DNA of 64,000 bases from Bacillota bacterium. GTDB taxonomy: Bacteria > Bacillota > Sulfobacillia > Sulfobacillales > Sulfobacillaceae. The translations under genes were made by a program, and so were the position numbers. Each line of letters starts with the position of its first letter. Positions within the stretch are counted from its first letter, which is position 1. The notes beneath the pieces were generated by a model, which worked only from the letters and a program-made list of their open reading frames with translations, searched no databases and had not been told where the DNA came from. Of this stretch, positions 1 through 10,037 are shown in pieces. The stretch lies in assembly GCA_021821465.1 (NCBI GenBank), contig JAKACM010000003.1, positions 41,898-105,897 of the forward strand, read 5' to 3'.

Positions 1-310
1 ATAATTACCGGCCGGGTGGGACGGATTAGGACTGTCCACAACACTTGCCTGACGAGAGACCAGAGGCTTGGGCCAAATAACGCAATGAGTACAGGCGCAA
101 ACGCGGCGGTAAGAATGAATATCACAATGACCATCATGATCTCCCCCCATATCACGAATTCATGGACGTGACCCCAATCTTGCAGGGCATAGAACTGATG
201 ATCATTTTATAATATTCCCGCACTTTTTCCTAGTGCTTTGTAACCATTTCATATAATAATTTTTGTTCGTTACCCTCCGATCCAACAGATGAAATAACTA
301 GCTCGAACGA
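1..310. other. Left edge, no gene seen
   Basis: No reading frame with a convincing start site is visible here. The second half (about 200-300) is AT-rich and lies downstream of the minus-strand acetyltransferase gene, so it may hold its terminator, but I could not pick out a clear hairpin with a T-run. Confidence 0.4.
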
Positions 311-820
311 TTAGTTTTCTGCATGAGTGTCTATCTCCAGCCATTTTTCGAGTTCGATTTCGTCGTGAATCGGAATACCTTGCTCTCCATACAAAGCTAT
401 GGCCGGTTTCTCAAGACGGGCTGTGTCGATAGCCCCCGGATACAATGCACACAGACGAAACCCGCGTTTTTGATAAAAGCGCAAAGCATTGAGATTATCG
501 TTGGAAGTGATCAGCCACAAACGCTGAATCCCTTGATACCGCGCCCAATTCTCCCAGGCGTTTACCAAGGCCGTGCCCACACCGCGTCCCAAAGTAAGGG
601 CGTTTAAGCTCACGCATTCCGAGTGCAGGGGGCTTATAGTGAAGCTCAAAGCTCCACAATTTTGTCCTTGCTCGGTGGCGACCAAGGCTTTAAGCTCCCC
701 CACTTCGAAACGCTGTCCATGCGAAACCATTGTTTTTGCACCCCATTTTGCTATCCACAAATTCTCGAGCCATATATAGTCCTCGGCTGAAGATGCCCAT
801 TTAACCGATATATTTGTCAT
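311..820 (-). CDS. GNAT family N-acetyltransferase
   Basis: This looks like a single-domain GNAT acetyltransferase that moves an acetyl group from acetyl-CoA to an amine; the substrate is unknown. The acetyl-CoA binding motif is visible as GRGVGTALV in mid-protein, followed by the late-domain pattern NALRFYQKRGF typical of the fold. The track starts at residue 1 of MEGMCYMTNI, but the GGAGG site sits only two bases from the second methionine; the third methionine (MTNISV), about 11 bases downstream, is the better start and is used here, giving about 169 residues. It stands alone, with non-coding DNA on both sides. The fold is clear; the substrate cannot be read from sequence. Confidence 0.8.
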   Translation of the reverse strand: MTNISVKWASSAEDYIWLENLWIAKWGAKTMVSHGQRFEVGELKALVATEQGQNCGALSFTISPLHSECVSLNALTLGRGVGTALVNAWENWARYQGIQRLWLITSNDNLNALRFYQKRGFRLCALYPGAIDTARLEKPAIALYGEQGIPIHDEIELEKWLEIDTHAEN

Positions 821-1321
821 GTAACACATGCCCTCCACTCACCAAGAGAGAACGACCCTCCGAGGAATTTATGCCGACTGTTTGACAGTCGTTAGCAATG
901 GTGGTGACAAAGCTGTCAAGGACGGCCTTATGCCGACACACCTCTTCCTTAAATATTTGTAGCATTCAAAATACGAAAAATCCGCGAAAGCATTAATATG
1001 TCGAATATGTCATAGTAACCATTTTATCCATAGGAGATGGTGCCTTTAGCCCGTCATCCCGCTATCGATCCTCTCTCCATCTTGATATTTTCGGAAGCGA
1101 GCAAGGAGGACACGTATCCGCTCATGCAAGGTAACTCCTGCCAGTGCGCACAATATCCGAAGAATGACGCGTCGATTGTCCGCTTGGGGGTTATTCTGTG
1201 GCGAAACCCGAGTACCGGGTAATTTCTGAACAGCCATCGCAGAAGACTCACACATGAACCCAACAAATCAAGCCCCCGGTCGCAGTGATCTCAGGGACTG
1301 GGATTCTAATTCTCTCTATGA
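821..1321. other. Intergenic, no gene supported
   Basis: Overlapping short frames occur on both strands (for example 1046-1255 minus and 1037-1222 plus), but they lack ribosome binding sites and recognisable motifs. The part at 950-1020 is AT-rich. I see no RNA gene or clear hairpin. Confidence 0.4.
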
Positions 1322-1894
1322 TTACCGCTCTCCGATTCCCGTTGTCCACGCTAAACCCAAACCCGTGCCAAAAGCTCCCGCCATGCCTAAAAGACTTGCG
1401 GGCTGAAATCCCGACAACACAACATTGATCAGCAACAAAAACAGTGCCCATTGCACCGCCGCCCCATAATTATAACGCGACATGGCATAAACATAGCCTC
1501 CGGCCAGTCCAAACGCCGCCAAAGCCCCGCCTGCACCACCCATAATGATCATCACTGTGGATCCCACAATTCCGGATCCAAAGAACACCAGAAGGTATTG
1601 CCACCATTTCGCGACAATTTCCAGCTGTGAACCGACAATCCAAATGAAAAACCCCGCAAAAATTAATCCCAAGAGACCTCCAGGCATTATCGTGGTCAGC
1701 AAAATGGCTTCCACTCGCGTTAAATGTACCAAAAGTCCGGGAAAGTTTCCCAATAGCCACCCGATAATTTCCAGGGCAATTAAGGCAAGGGTAACACGGT
1801 TATTGCCGTTCCAGCCTCTCGATCCGCGCGACCGATTATTGGACATCATCTGCCTCTTTTTCCCCTGCCAAAAGTCGTTGGTATCCTGGTCCAC
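1322..1894 (-). CDS. Rhomboid-fold membrane protein, catalytic Ser apparently lost
   Basis: A membrane protein with about five to six hydrophobic segments and rhomboid-like layout. Rhomboid proteases carry a GxSG motif in TM4 and a histidine in TM6. Here the matching stretch reads GGAGGALAAFGL, with Gly in place of Ser, and the last segment (LLGMAGAFGTGLGLAW) has no histidine. It is therefore probably a non-proteolytic pseudo-rhomboid that binds or shields membrane proteins, although the family assignment itself rests on short motifs. The start is set at GTG (residue 10 of the track ORF, VDQDTND) because AGGAGG lies seven bases before it. An Asn/Arg/Ser/Gly-rich cytosolic tail precedes the first helix. 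Confidence 0.6.
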   Translation of the reverse strand: MDQDTNDFWQGKKRQMMSNNRSRGSRGWNGNNRVTLALIALEIIGWLLGNFPGLLVHLTRVEAILLTTIMPGGLLGLIFAGFFIWIVGSQLEIVAKWWQYLLVFFGSGIVGSTVMIIMGGAGGALAAFGLAGGYVYAMSRYNYGAAVQWALFLLLINVVLSGFQPASLLGMAGAFGTGLGLAWTTGIGER

Positions 1895-2413
1895 AAAAAG
1901 TCCTCCTCTCCCGCCTATCACTTAAGCTGCCAATACAATTACCACCCTATCAGATTTTAATCTGACCTGCATTAATTATGTTCCCCGGTCAAAAGTCAAC
2001 TATCTTGGGAAAAATCCCAGAGATAGCGATTCTCATTTAACAAAAGTCCATTCGATCTCAAAATTGGCCTAGACTTTTACGACTCAATCAGTTCTATCAT
2101 CTCGCATAACCTTATGGTTGTCTTGTCTCTTCTACCCACACAAAAGGGACAATCGAGGCGTTGCCTTGGTGACGGATGAAGTAACCTTCCCCAAAGGCAA
2201 GTCTCGACACGCTTTGGTTCAGGCACACAAGTCTTAAGAGGCGAACCCCCCAATTTAAAGGGAGCACCTTCCACACTTTTTTATCGGATTTCAAGATACG
2301 CCATTCCCATGTGCCAGAGTTGAGTTATATTTGCTATAGATGGATACATCGCCACTTGCTTGAATCATCCCGGAAGATTATGGTACGATTGCAGCCACAA
2401 TAACTGATAAAAG
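1895..2413. other. Intergenic, no gene supported
   Basis: Two overlapping minus-strand frames (2077-2274, 2112-2294) cover a GC-richer patch inside AT-rich DNA. Neither has a ribosome binding site or family motifs. The patch could be a decayed mobile-element end or a structured RNA; I cannot decide between these. Confidence 0.35.
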
Positions 2414-2425
2414 GTGATGACCACG

Positions 2426-2848
2426 ATGCGCTGGACGTTTCAATTTCTTTTATGGGGCAGCGTTACCGGGGCCTTCACCATAGCCACGGCGCTGGCACTG
2501 GGTGATACCGTGTGGCTTTGGGTTTCTCATATCAACAACTTGTTGCCGGCCTTGCACGACAGTATCGATCCCCTCATGCTTGCCTTCTTGTTCGGTGAAC
2601 TGGCTCACACCGCCCGGGTTATGCAATCCGCCCATGAGATTCGCCCGGAACTGATTGCAGCGATAGCGGCTTTGGCGTCAGTCCGACATCTTTTGGTCGT
2701 TCTGACGATAAATAAAACGCCGACTCTTGATCAGATTCTGGGAAGCGGATCACTAACGGTAGGATTTGTGGCCATCTGGATGGGTGTTGTTTATATCAGG
2801 AGGCATTTAAATTCTTCTTACCCCACCGATAAGCGCGACGAGGCATAA
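2426..2848 (+). CDS. PsiE-like small integral membrane protein
   Basis: A roughly 140-residue protein with four hydrophobic segments. The central pattern LHDSIDPLMLAFLFGELAHTARV followed by a segment ending in ASVRHLLVVL resembles the PsiE (phosphate-starvation-inducible E) family, in which a conserved L(H)D..DP.L..F...EL.HT..V is followed by a VRHLL helix. PsiE proteins have no proven biochemical role. The AAAAGG site at 2409-2414 fits an ATG at 2426 better than the GTG at 2414 used by the ORF track. The gene stands alone between two minus-strand blocks. Family call is moderately sure, function open. Confidence 0.65.
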   Translation: MRWTFQFLLWGSVTGAFTIATALALGDTVWLWVSHINNLLPALHDSIDPLMLAFLFGELAHTARVMQSAHEIRPELIAAIAALASVRHLLVVLTINKTPTLDQILGSGSLTVGFVAIWMGVVYIRRHLNSSYPTDKRDEA

Positions 2849-3139
2849 GACACTTAAAATTCCCGGTGCCAAGTTGAGATGTTAAAGGACAACACAAGAT
2901 TTCCGGCAGAAAATACCCCGCCCCTCTCTCCGCTTTACCCGTCTCCCATGTGATCGCCTTCCCTTTTGTGCCGAGCGACACCCTCCCCTAACTGACGTTA
3001 CCCGGCAAAATCAGACGAAAAGACGTTTCACAAGTTCAGGGACTAAGAGTGAACTTCATGGGGAACCCTCAGCCGGAACATGACCGGTGATAGTGGGGAG
3101 AAAGGGCCACACCAATAACACAAAACACGGGAATGAAGA

Positions 3140-4033
3140 TCAATTCACTGCGTTTAGAGATTTCTTGCCATTTTCTTCTGGTTCCGTCACCCGAGACTCC
3201 GACCAAGAGCTCGCCTGGTTTTCGGCAAAAGTAGCCATGATCTGGAGTTGGTGCTGAATAACTTGAGCCTCAAAGGCCATTATCCGCCACAGAAAACCTC
3301 CGGGGAGAGAAGACAATCCTTGATAGTGACCCAATCTCGCATCCTCTTCCGAAGAATTGTCCTTTTCACCGCCAGAGGTGTAGGCACGAGAACGGAGAGT
3401 TGAAGCGTATTCCAGGGTCGGTGGGGACAATCCGGCACAACTCTTCTCATTACGAATAGCCACCAATGATCCCCAGGCCCGAAACCCACCCCAGATGTCG
3501 AGACCATCGGACTGACCGGAGGCGGGCCTCAGGCACAGGTTTTCATGATATAAAGGAGTGGAGGACTCCCATTCGATAACACTTATTCGGCTATGGTAAT
3601 GACGAAATTGAAACCATTCGCTGCGAGCCAGTCGGCCCGCCACCGCCACCTCTCCCCAGATAAAAGTGGCGGATGATTTCATCTCACAAACAACACTTTG
3701 GGTAAAATCACTTTGCGCAAACGGAATGACTTCATTAGGCAAAAATGTCAACTGAGAATTTGGTTGCAGCACAATGTGCCAGTCGTGCCGGGCATTTCCC
3801 GAGGGCATCGCCATGAGTTTGGCCGCTTCCTGCGTACTTAAGCTCAGAGATGCCCCAGACTCCACAACAATTTCGGTTTCAAAATGATCGCCTTCCAAAA
3901 TACCGGCGAATTCCGCACTCACCACGTGAAAAGGCGGTGTGTTTTTCAGCACAAAAAGATAAAGCGGCGGCTCGCAATAGGTTTCAATGCGGTTGGGATA
4001 GACATGTATATATTGTCGGCTTAAGGTATTCAT
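3140..4033 (-). CDS. ureD: Urease accessory protein UreD/UreH
   Basis: UreD is the scaffold that docks on apo-urease and, with UreF and UreG, delivers nickel to the active site. The 297-residue length and the sequence pattern [22 protein letters not shown] match the UreD family (usual form: v.pgA.l.lttQaatKi). It is the last gene of the minus-strand operon and overlaps ureG by four bases, so the two are translationally coupled. The C-terminal tail after about residue 275 is polar and poorly conserved. Nothing is missing relative to a normal UreD. Confidence 0.9.
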   Translation of the reverse strand: MNTLSRQYIHVYPNRIETYCEPPLYLFVLKNTPPFHVVSAEFAGILEGDHFETEIVVESGASLSLSTQEAAKLMAMPSGNARHDWHIVLQPNSQLTFLPNEVIPFAQSDFTQSVVCEMKSSATFIWGEVAVAGRLARSEWFQFRHYHSRISVIEWESSTPLYHENLCLRPASGQSDGLDIWGGFRAWGSLVAIRNEKSCAGLSPPTLEYASTLRSRAYTSGGEKDNSSEEDARLGHYQGLSSLPGGFLWRIMAFEAQVIQHQLQIMATFAENQASSWSESRVTEPEENGKKSLNAVN

Positions 4034-4662
4034 TCCGTTTTTTCCCCTGAATCCCCCGAGCCTTCTTCAAACAAGGCATAGGAGCGCACCACGGCCAATA
4101 ATTCGGACATTCCCTCCCCCGTCTTTAGGTTCGTCAGCACATAGGGATTGGACCGCATTGCCCGGGTGTCGCGTTCCATTACCGCCAAATCCGCCCCCAC
4201 ATAGGGAGCCAAATCCACTTTATTTATGACTAAGACATCGGATTTGACAATACCTGGCCCGCCCTTTCGCGGCAATTTTTCCCCTCCTGCCACATCAATC
4301 ACATAAATGACAAAATCCGCTAAATCGGGGCTAAAGGTCGCGGCCAAATTGTCGCCGCCGCTTTCGATTAGTACCACATCCAGATCGGGAAAAACGCTCA
4401 ATAACTCATCCAACGCATCCAAATTCACCGAAGCATCTTCCCTAATCGCCGTATGGGGACATCCTCCGGTTTCAACTCCGCGTATTCGTTCCGCAGGCAA
4501 TACTCCACTATGCACCAAAATCCGTTCATCTTCCCGGGTATAAATGTCGTTGGTAATGACCGCTATGCTGTACTCTTCTTTTAAGGATTCGGCCAACCAC
4601 TGCACAACGGTCGTTTTCCCCGCACCGACAGGTCCTGCAACTCCGATTCTGACCGGTTTCAC
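4030..4662 (-). CDS. ureG: Urease accessory GTPase UreG
   Basis: UreG is the SIMIBI-class GTPase that powers nickel insertion into urease. The P-loop GPVGAGKT is at residues 10-17, the metal-binding CPH motif ([11 protein letters not shown]) is in mid-protein, and the nucleotide-specificity motif NKVDL follows; the length of 210 residues is usual. [11 protein letters not shown] is the conserved stretch preceding the base-recognition loop. A short gap separates it from ureF upstream and it overlaps ureD downstream. Confidence 0.96.
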   Translation of the reverse strand: MKPVRIGVAGPVGAGKTTVVQWLAESLKEEYSIAVITNDIYTREDERILVHSGVLPAERIRGVETGGCPHTAIREDASVNLDALDELLSVFPDLDVVLIESGGDNLAATFSPDLADFVIYVIDVAGGEKLPRKGGPGIVKSDVLVINKVDLAPYVGADLAVMERDTRAMRSNPYVLTNLKTGEGMSELLAVVRSYALFEEGSGDSGEKTE

Positions 4663-4709
4663 GGAAAAACCCCTCCTTTCGTATTCTTGTGGCCCTTCAT
4701 AACCACAGT

Positions 4710-5408
4710 TTACGAGCGAAACAATCGCGAATATAAATCGCGGTGGCGCATTTGGGCCACCTCATAAAGAGGCATACCAGAGCCGATATCCTCCACCTGC
4801 AAATCCTTGATTTCCGTCAATACTTCCATAGTCCAACCATGCAGATCAAACAGCATTTTTTGAGACGATCTCTGCCCTAAAGGGACTAAGCGCACCAGCA
4901 CCTGAACCATCGCAGAGAGGGCCATGTAGGCCTGAGCTTGCATGCCCAGACCTTCCCCCCATTTCCGAATCACACCGATTACAGCCAACACTACCGCCTG
5001 ATTTCCGAGATGGGGAGCATGGCGGACGGCCTCTTGATATTTAGGCAGATCCGAATCCTGGAATAGCTCCGAGGCCGTGAGCAAAATACGCCGACCGATA
5101 TTCAAAGAACCCTGGCGACTTTCTTCGGACGCACGGCTCGCCGTCAAGTACCCGTCAATTTTCCGGACCTGAGTCCAAAAACTGACATCATGGGAAGCTC
5201 TATAAACCAGTTGGGCGGCCAAAGCGTCGGATCTCACCCAACTATGACGAACAATCGCGCGAATCCACTCCCGTGACGACAATTCATCCGTAATCCACTG
5301 TTCTTGAACGAGAGTTTCCAACCCGAACGAGTGAGTAAAAGCCCCTGAAGGAAACAAGCCGTCCACAAACTGAAATACTTCACCGTCCTGGGAATTGGCC
5401 ACAATCAA
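4710..5408 (-). CDS. ureF: Urease accessory protein UreF
   Basis: UreF forms a complex with UreD and acts as the GTPase-coupling factor in nickel loading. The family signature near the N-terminus is visible as [18 protein letters not shown], and the C-terminal half has the LVRLVPLGQ stretch typical of UreF. The track ORF begins at 5459 inside ureE; a TTG at 5408 overlapping the ureE stop codon (TTGA), or a GTG two codons later, places the start at the expected distance before the signature. About 232 residues, normal for the family. Confidence 0.9.
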   Translation of the reverse strand: MIVANSQDGEVFQFVDGLFPSGAFTHSFGLETLVQEQWITDELSSREWIRAIVRHSWVRSDALAAQLVYRASHDVSFWTQVRKIDGYLTASRASEESRQGSLNIGRRILLTASELFQDSDLPKYQEAVRHAPHLGNQAVVLAVIGVIRKWGEGLGMQAQAYMALSAMVQVLVRLVPLGQRSSQKMLFDLHGWTMEVLTEIKDLQVEDIGSGMPLYEVAQMRHRDLYSRLFRS

Positions 5409-5863
5409 GAAGCCCTGTGAGGACGGTTTCTGGTGGCAAACCCCTGAGGTAACACGCAATATTCTTCAACAACCAAGATGCCCAAGGATTGGGCGAGGTC
5501 CTTGAGAAAGGTTTCATTGGGGGTGAACACCTGTCCTTCCTTAACCCAGCAAGGTTGGTGCAAATTCCCGATATGATAACATAAGGTTCCCATCTCTTCG
5601 GGCGTCTTGGGCTGCATCACCAAAACTTTCTGGGCCTTCATCCGAGCTACAATGAAAATCTCTTGATCGGCATAGAGGATGTCTTGGTCAGCAAGTCCCG
5701 TATGGCGGGGCAAGTCTATCAGCACGACACGACCTTTGTCACTGAGAGTTTTCCACCGAGATCTCTGGCATTGATCACTATCCATATCCACCCATTCGAC
5801 GGCTTTGCCAAGGCTATCGCTTCCGAACGATCCCAAGACTCGATTCACTCTCACTGTATCCAT
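5405..5863 (-). CDS. ureE: Urease accessory nickel chaperone UreE
   Basis: UreE is the nickel-storing chaperone that hands metal to the UreDFG complex. The start is ATG at 5863 (MDTVRVNRVLG), giving 152 residues; the upstream 56 codons of the track ORF overlap ureC. Conserved features include the N-terminal peptide-binding domain (GRVVLIDLPRHTGLADQDIL) and the metal-binding-domain motif YHIGNLHQPCWV, where the histidine of the GNLH segment ligates nickel at the dimer interface. There is no His-rich C-terminal tail, so storage capacity is probably low. It sits between ureC and ureF. Confidence 0.9.
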   Translation of the reverse strand: MDTVRVNRVLGSFGSDSLGKAVEWVDMDSDQCQRSRWKTLSDKGRVVLIDLPRHTGLADQDILYADQEIFIVARMKAQKVLVMQPKTPEEMGTLCYHIGNLHQPCWVKEGQVFTPNETFLKDLAQSLGILVVEEYCVLPQGFATRNRPHRAS

Positions 5864-5909
5864 TACTTTCTCTCTGACTCCCTTCCCTGTCCTTCCCCCT
5901 AGGTCCTCT

Positions 5910-7625
5910 TCAGAATAAGAAGTACCGTTGGGCCATAGGCAAAACATCGGCCGGAACTGAGGTAATCCACTCGTCATTGGCGTATACCCGGTAAGTTTCG
6001 GGATCCACAACAATCTTTGGGGTCTGATCATTCAACATCATCGATTGTTTATTCACATTTCTGCAATTCTTGACGGCATAAAATTGCCGGTCAAGGCGTG
6101 AATCTATTGTTCCGGCATGATAGGCTTTCTGGGACACAAATGTCCAGGACGAATTCCTGGGTCCATGTCCTTGGGATGCGAACATTTTTCGCATCAGACG
6201 GGGTTCTACGGTAGGAATCGAGGCATTTCCGTCACCCATCAAAGCCGCCGCGATCATCCCTCCTTTGATGACGACAGACGGTTTAACCCCGAAAAAGGCC
6301 GGCTTCCACAATACCAAATCGGCCCATTTTCCTTCCTCTACGGACCCAACCAATTCATTAATCCCATGCGTAATAGCGGGATTAATGGTATATTTCGCGA
6401 TATAGCGTTTGATCCGGAAATTGTCGCATGTAGAGTCGTCTTCTTTTAAAGCTCCCCGCTCCTTTTTCATTTTGTGTGCGGTCTGCCATGTTCTGGTAAT
6501 TACCTCGCCTATGCGGCCCATAGCCATGGAGTCCGAGGACATCATGGACAAGACTCCCATGTCATGGAGCACATCTTCGGCTCCGATAGTCTCACCCCGG
6601 ATTCGGGAATCGGCAAATGCAACATCTTCGGCCAGCTTAGGATCCAGGTGATGGCACACCATCAGCATATCCATGTGTTCCGCTAAGGTATTCACGGTAT
6701 AAGGTCTGGTCGGGTTGGTTGAAGACGGCAAAACATGATTAAAAGACGCGACACGCAAAATATCGGGAGCGTGTCCTCCCCCTGCGCCTTCCGTGTGATA
6801 AGTATGAATAATTCGCCCATCAATAGCCCGGATCGTTTCTTCCACAAATCCTGCCTCGTTGAGGGTATCCGTATGAATAGTAACCTGCACATCTTCTTCA
6901 TCGGCCACTTGAAGGCAGGTGTCAATGGCCCTAGGAGTGGTTCCCCAATCCTCGTGCAGTTTGAGTCCGATTGCCCCGGCTAAAATCTGCTCCCGCAATG
7001 GCTCTTTAAACGAAGCGTTGCCTTTTCCGGTCAAACCGACATTAACCGGCATTTCACTCATGGCGTCAAGCATTCGGGCAATATACCAAGGTCCCGGAGT
7101 CGCCGTCGTCGCATTCGTGCCGGTACTCGGTCCTGTGCCTCCCCCTATCAAAGTCGTCATACCGGCTGCGAGCGCATGAAACGCCAAATCGGGAGTAATC
7201 CAGTGGACGTGGGTGTCAATGCCTCCCGCTGTCAAGATCATCCCTTCTCCGGAAATCATCTCCGTTGTGGGAGCAATAACCAAACGGGGTTCCACCCCGT
7301 CCATAATGTCAGGATTTCCGGCCTTGCCGATAGCGGAAATGCGTCCGTTCCTGATACCGACATCGGCCTTGACAATTCCCCAGTAGTCAATAATGACAAC
7401 ATTGCTAATGACCAAATCCGGGGCACCTTGGGCCCTTGTGTGCCAACCGGCCTGACCCATGCCCTCACGAACAACTTTTCCTCCTCCAAATTTCGCGCAA
7501 TCTCTGTCAACAGTCCGATCTTCCTCCACCATGGCCCATAATTCCGTGTCGGCGAGCCGTATCCTGTCGCCGAGTCCGGGGCCAAAGAGTTGCTGACGTT
7601 GGAGGCGGCTTATCCCAGAACTCAT
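5910..7625 (-). CDS. ureC: Urease subunit alpha (catalytic)
   Basis: Catalytic subunit of urease: urea plus water gives ammonia and carbamate at a di-nickel site. The nickel ligands and carbamylated lysine are all visible: [19 protein letters not shown] (Lys), [28 protein letters not shown] and the final Asp in SSDSMAMGR. The flap histidines are in MVCHHLD. The motif usually reads SSDSQAMGR; here Gln is Met. The start is ATG at 7625, overlapping the ureB stop as ATGA; the track start at 7640 would leave the overlap longer. In an acid-tolerant host, ammonia release would buffer the cytoplasm or provide nitrogen. Confidence 0.97.
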   Translation of the reverse strand: MSSGISRLQRQQLFGPGLGDRIRLADTELWAMVEEDRTVDRDCAKFGGGKVVREGMGQAGWHTRAQGAPDLVISNVVIIDYWGIVKADVGIRNGRISAIGKAGNPDIMDGVEPRLVIAPTTEMISGEGMILTAGGIDTHVHWITPDLAFHALAAGMTTLIGGGTGPSTGTNATTATPGPWYIARMLDAMSEMPVNVGLTGKGNASFKEPLREQILAGAIGLKLHEDWGTTPRAIDTCLQVADEEDVQVTIHTDTLNEAGFVEETIRAIDGRIIHTYHTEGAGGGHAPDILRVASFNHVLPSSTNPTRPYTVNTLAEHMDMLMVCHHLDPKLAEDVAFADSRIRGETIGAEDVLHDMGVLSMMSSDSMAMGRIGEVITRTWQTAHKMKKERGALKEDDSTCDNFRIKRYIAKYTINPAITHGINELVGSVEEGKWADLVLWKPAFFGVKPSVVIKGGMIAAALMGDGNASIPTVEPRLMRKMFASQGHGPRNSSWTFVSQKAYHAGTIDSRLDRQFYAVKNCRNVNKQSMMLNDQTPKIVVDPETYRVYANDEWITSVPADVLPMAQRYFLF

Positions 7626-7993
7626 AACTCGTCTCTCCAAAATCCCCGTTCCCGCGCTTTTCTCAAGGCTTGCTCTTTAATCGCCTCATCGTCGAGTGCT
7701 CCCTCGGTTAAACCGTTCAATCCGTATATTCGCCTGCTTCCTTGTAGAGGAGTTAACCTCACCGTTTTGCTCACACCCGGCTCAAAACGCACGGCAGCGC
7801 CCGCCAAAATATCCAAACGCATTCCATAGGCCCGATCGCGGGTAAAGTAAAGAGCTTTATTGACCTCAAAAAAATGGAAATGTGAGCCTACCTGAATGGG
7901 ACGATCTCCCGTATTTTTCACTTCCAAAACAACACCGCAAACAGAATCCACAATAAGAGGTGCATCCTTGACCTTAATTTCTCCCGGTATCAT
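7622..7993 (-). CDS. ureB: Urease subunit beta
   Basis: Structural beta subunit of the heterotrimeric urease, 123 residues, starting MIPGEIKV as is normal. The signature [14 protein letters not shown], including the conserved histidines, and the C-terminal GVSKTVRL segment are present. The gene overlaps ureA by four bases and ureC by four bases, so the three structural subunits are translationally coupled. Unlike some bacteria, beta is not fused to gamma. Confidence 0.96.
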   Translation of the reverse strand: MIPGEIKVKDAPLIVDSVCGVVLEVKNTGDRPIQVGSHFHFFEVNKALYFTRDRAYGMRLDILAGAAVRFEPGVSKTVRLTPLQGSRRIYGLNGLTEGALDDEAIKEQALRKARERGFWRDEL

Positions 7994-8331
7994 CCTGAAC
8001 TCACCACAAAGGTACTCCTCTCGGCCTTGGGTCGAATGGGATTGTGCACTGTCACCAATTTAGTTCCGTCCGGAAAGGTCGCCTCGATTTGAACGACGTC
8101 AACCATTTCACTCACTCCTTCCATCACATCGTCCATGGTTAGGAGCGTGACCCCTTCCGTCATTAATAACGCCACAGTTTTCCCCTCACGGGCTCCTTCC
8201 ATGAGATGCGCCGCAATATAGGCCACTGACTCGGGATAATTGAGTTTAATCCCTCGTTCCAGCCGACTTCGCGCCAGATTGGCGGCCACTACTATCAATA
8301 ATTTTTCCTGTTCCCTGGGAGAAAGAAACAT
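7990..8331 (-). CDS. ureA: Urease subunit gamma
   Basis: Gamma subunit of urease and first gene of the operon. The typical N-terminus ([13 protein letters not shown]) follows a GGGAGGGG ribosome site by seven bases, so ATG at 8331 is preferred over the GTG two codons upstream. Conserved segments [11 protein letters not shown] and [14 protein letters not shown] are present. It is 113 residues, slightly longer than the usual 100, with a short basic/serine tail. Order A-B-C-E-F-G-D is that of a standard complete urease operon; no nickel transporter or urea channel gene is adjacent. Confidence 0.95.
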   Translation of the reverse strand: MFLSPREQEKLLIVVAANLARSRLERGIKLNYPESVAYIAAHLMEGAREGKTVALLMTEGVTLLTMDDVMEGVSEMVDVVQIEATFPDGTKLVTVHNPIRPKAERSTFVVSSG

Positions 8332-8495
8332 ATTCACCCCTCCCTCTCATTTCCATGCTAACGACCAGGCAAAAACAATTCTTGTGCCGTCGACTGAAAA
8401 ATCGTTTGTTTTGTCCGATCACTGAACATGATCTGTCAGGCAAAACCCGAACCGATCCCAAAATGATCAAATCCTTGGGGACAGGTTATGTTTGA

Positions 8496-8798
8496 ATGAA
8501 GATTAGGCTATTGACGAACTTCACAGCAAAGAGCAATGTGGGAGTAAAGAGGTGGAAAGATTTCGTGTTAACGGCCTTCGGTGCAATCGTCGTGAGTCTT
8601 ATGATGATCTTTTACGCTTTGGAACAACATTCTTCTTGGTACACTTTCGCGTTTGCCGTTGCTTGCGGTGCTTCATCTGTCTACGGATGGCTGGCAGGCA
8701 CTTGGCCTTTTGGTGTTGTGGAGGGAGTATGGGCCATCATTGCCTTCCGCAAATGGTGGCGACTTCGCCGAGGAGCCATAACCCGTACCCCGGCCTAA
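8496..8798 (+). CDS. Small membrane protein, two hydrophobic segments
   Basis: A 100-residue basic protein with two predicted membrane helices, around residues 25-45 and 50-70, and the C-terminal segment WPFGVVEGVWAIIAFRKWWRLRR. A W-P-F-G-V-V-E-x-x-W-A-x-x-A-x-R-x-W pattern occurs in short uncharacterised bacterial membrane proteins. An imperfect AGGTTATG lies before the ATG. It is divergent from the urease operon, with about 165 bases between them. Function unknown. Confidence 0.6.
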   Translation: MKIRLLTNFTAKSNVGVKRWKDFVLTAFGAIVVSLMMIFYALEQHSSWYTFAFAVACGASSVYGWLAGTWPFGVVEGVWAIIAFRKWWRLRRGAITRTPA

Positions 8799-10037
8799 TG
8801 AGGATTTCCCTCAAACCCTTCTTGTTGATAAAGGTCTTCGATTACCGGTGGATTTAACATAAATCTCAGCCTGCCCGGTGTTATGCACCCTCGGGTTTCT
8901 CATCGGCCCATTTAAACCCAGATCCTCCAATGGCTGTTCAGGTTGTTGAAAGAATACGGCACTTATCTCCACACAATAGGAAATGCGTCGGATCTTTATG
9001 ATCGTAATTCATCATCAAAGTTCGGCGCATTCATAGACGCAAATATTCCTAGGGACGAAAAGAAATGTGCCGGGCGTACGGCGCCATTGGACAACTGCAG
9101 TTGTTTGGCACTTAAATCCTGTCTTGGTCCGTCATTTCTATCTCCCAGATATTAATGATCTTCCGGAAACAGCCCATAAGAGCGCGGTTCATCTCGGAAG
9201 ATGGGATAGCTATGGGTCGGCATGGTTCGGCCGCTAATTACGGAAAAAGGCCGAGAAGGAAAAATCAAGGAGAGATCCCTGATTCCCATTATCTCCGCCA
9301 ACGGAAATGACCATAAATCACGCTTGTTGGGATCAACAATTTTACTCAACTCACCCCAACCGAGCCATTGGCGAACGGGGTGTCGCACCTCCTTGATTTT
9401 CGTCTTAGGCATGAAGTTTGTTTAGAGTTTGACATTTTCCCAGTTTTGTTTACAGCGAATTTCGATTTGTCTCTTCATCGCGGAACATCTGCTTGATTGG
9501 ATCAGGGATTTCGTTAAAGTTCGCAGAACGACTCATGGCATTTGTGAAACTTTGAACAAACTTACCTGTAAGTTCGCTGTCGTTTTCACTACCTGTCAAG
9601 TTATAAATCCACCTATTTTGCTACTTCTTATCCTCTATAAATCAAGTCCAAACTTCTTCCCTTCTCCGTTGTAAGTGGCGGTGTATAATGGTTCTGCACG
9701 TTTTTTAGAAATTTCTTCAAAGTTTCGTCCTACGCAAATGATGTTTATCACAAGAGAAAATTCTAGTTAAGTAAGAATCATCTCGTAATCAATATCGATC
9801 ACTCCGAATCGAATTTTCGTGTCATTTGTTCTTAACTTATTGATCTTTTTATTAAACTGCAATATACTCAAAACGTCTTACCAACCAATTAAGTTAATTG
9901 CATTTACATAAGGGTTTCGCCGAAATTACCGTAACCCTTAGTGAGTTGTTTATTTTCTTATATTTCCAATTATCACAATTCGCTATTGATTTCTTGCTTT
10001 AGTGGAAAATCTTCGTTATTAAAGAGGTGATTCCTGC
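8799..10037. other. 1.2-kb gene-free leader of the quinol oxidase operon
   Basis: The first half has small frames on both strands without ribosome sites (for example 9152-9412 minus). The second half, about 9600-10020, is strikingly AT-rich compared with the window. A short inverted repeat (AAGGGTT...AACCCTT, 9909-9939) lies about 100 bases before qoxA. The AT-rich stretch presumably holds the qox promoter and regulator sites, but no single sigma-A box stands out enough to report. Confidence 0.5.

Noticed and set aside
2077-2294. Two overlapping minus-strand frames (65 and 60 residues)
   Set aside because: No start signals or motifs; compositional bias only. Could be a decayed element but no support.
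6117-7627. Several plus-strand frames inside ureC (for example 6117-6449, 7176-7541)
   Set aside because: They are shadows of the conserved urease alpha gene on the opposite strand.
9152-9412. 86-codon minus-strand frame in the qox leader
   Set aside because: No ribosome site before its ATG and no motif.
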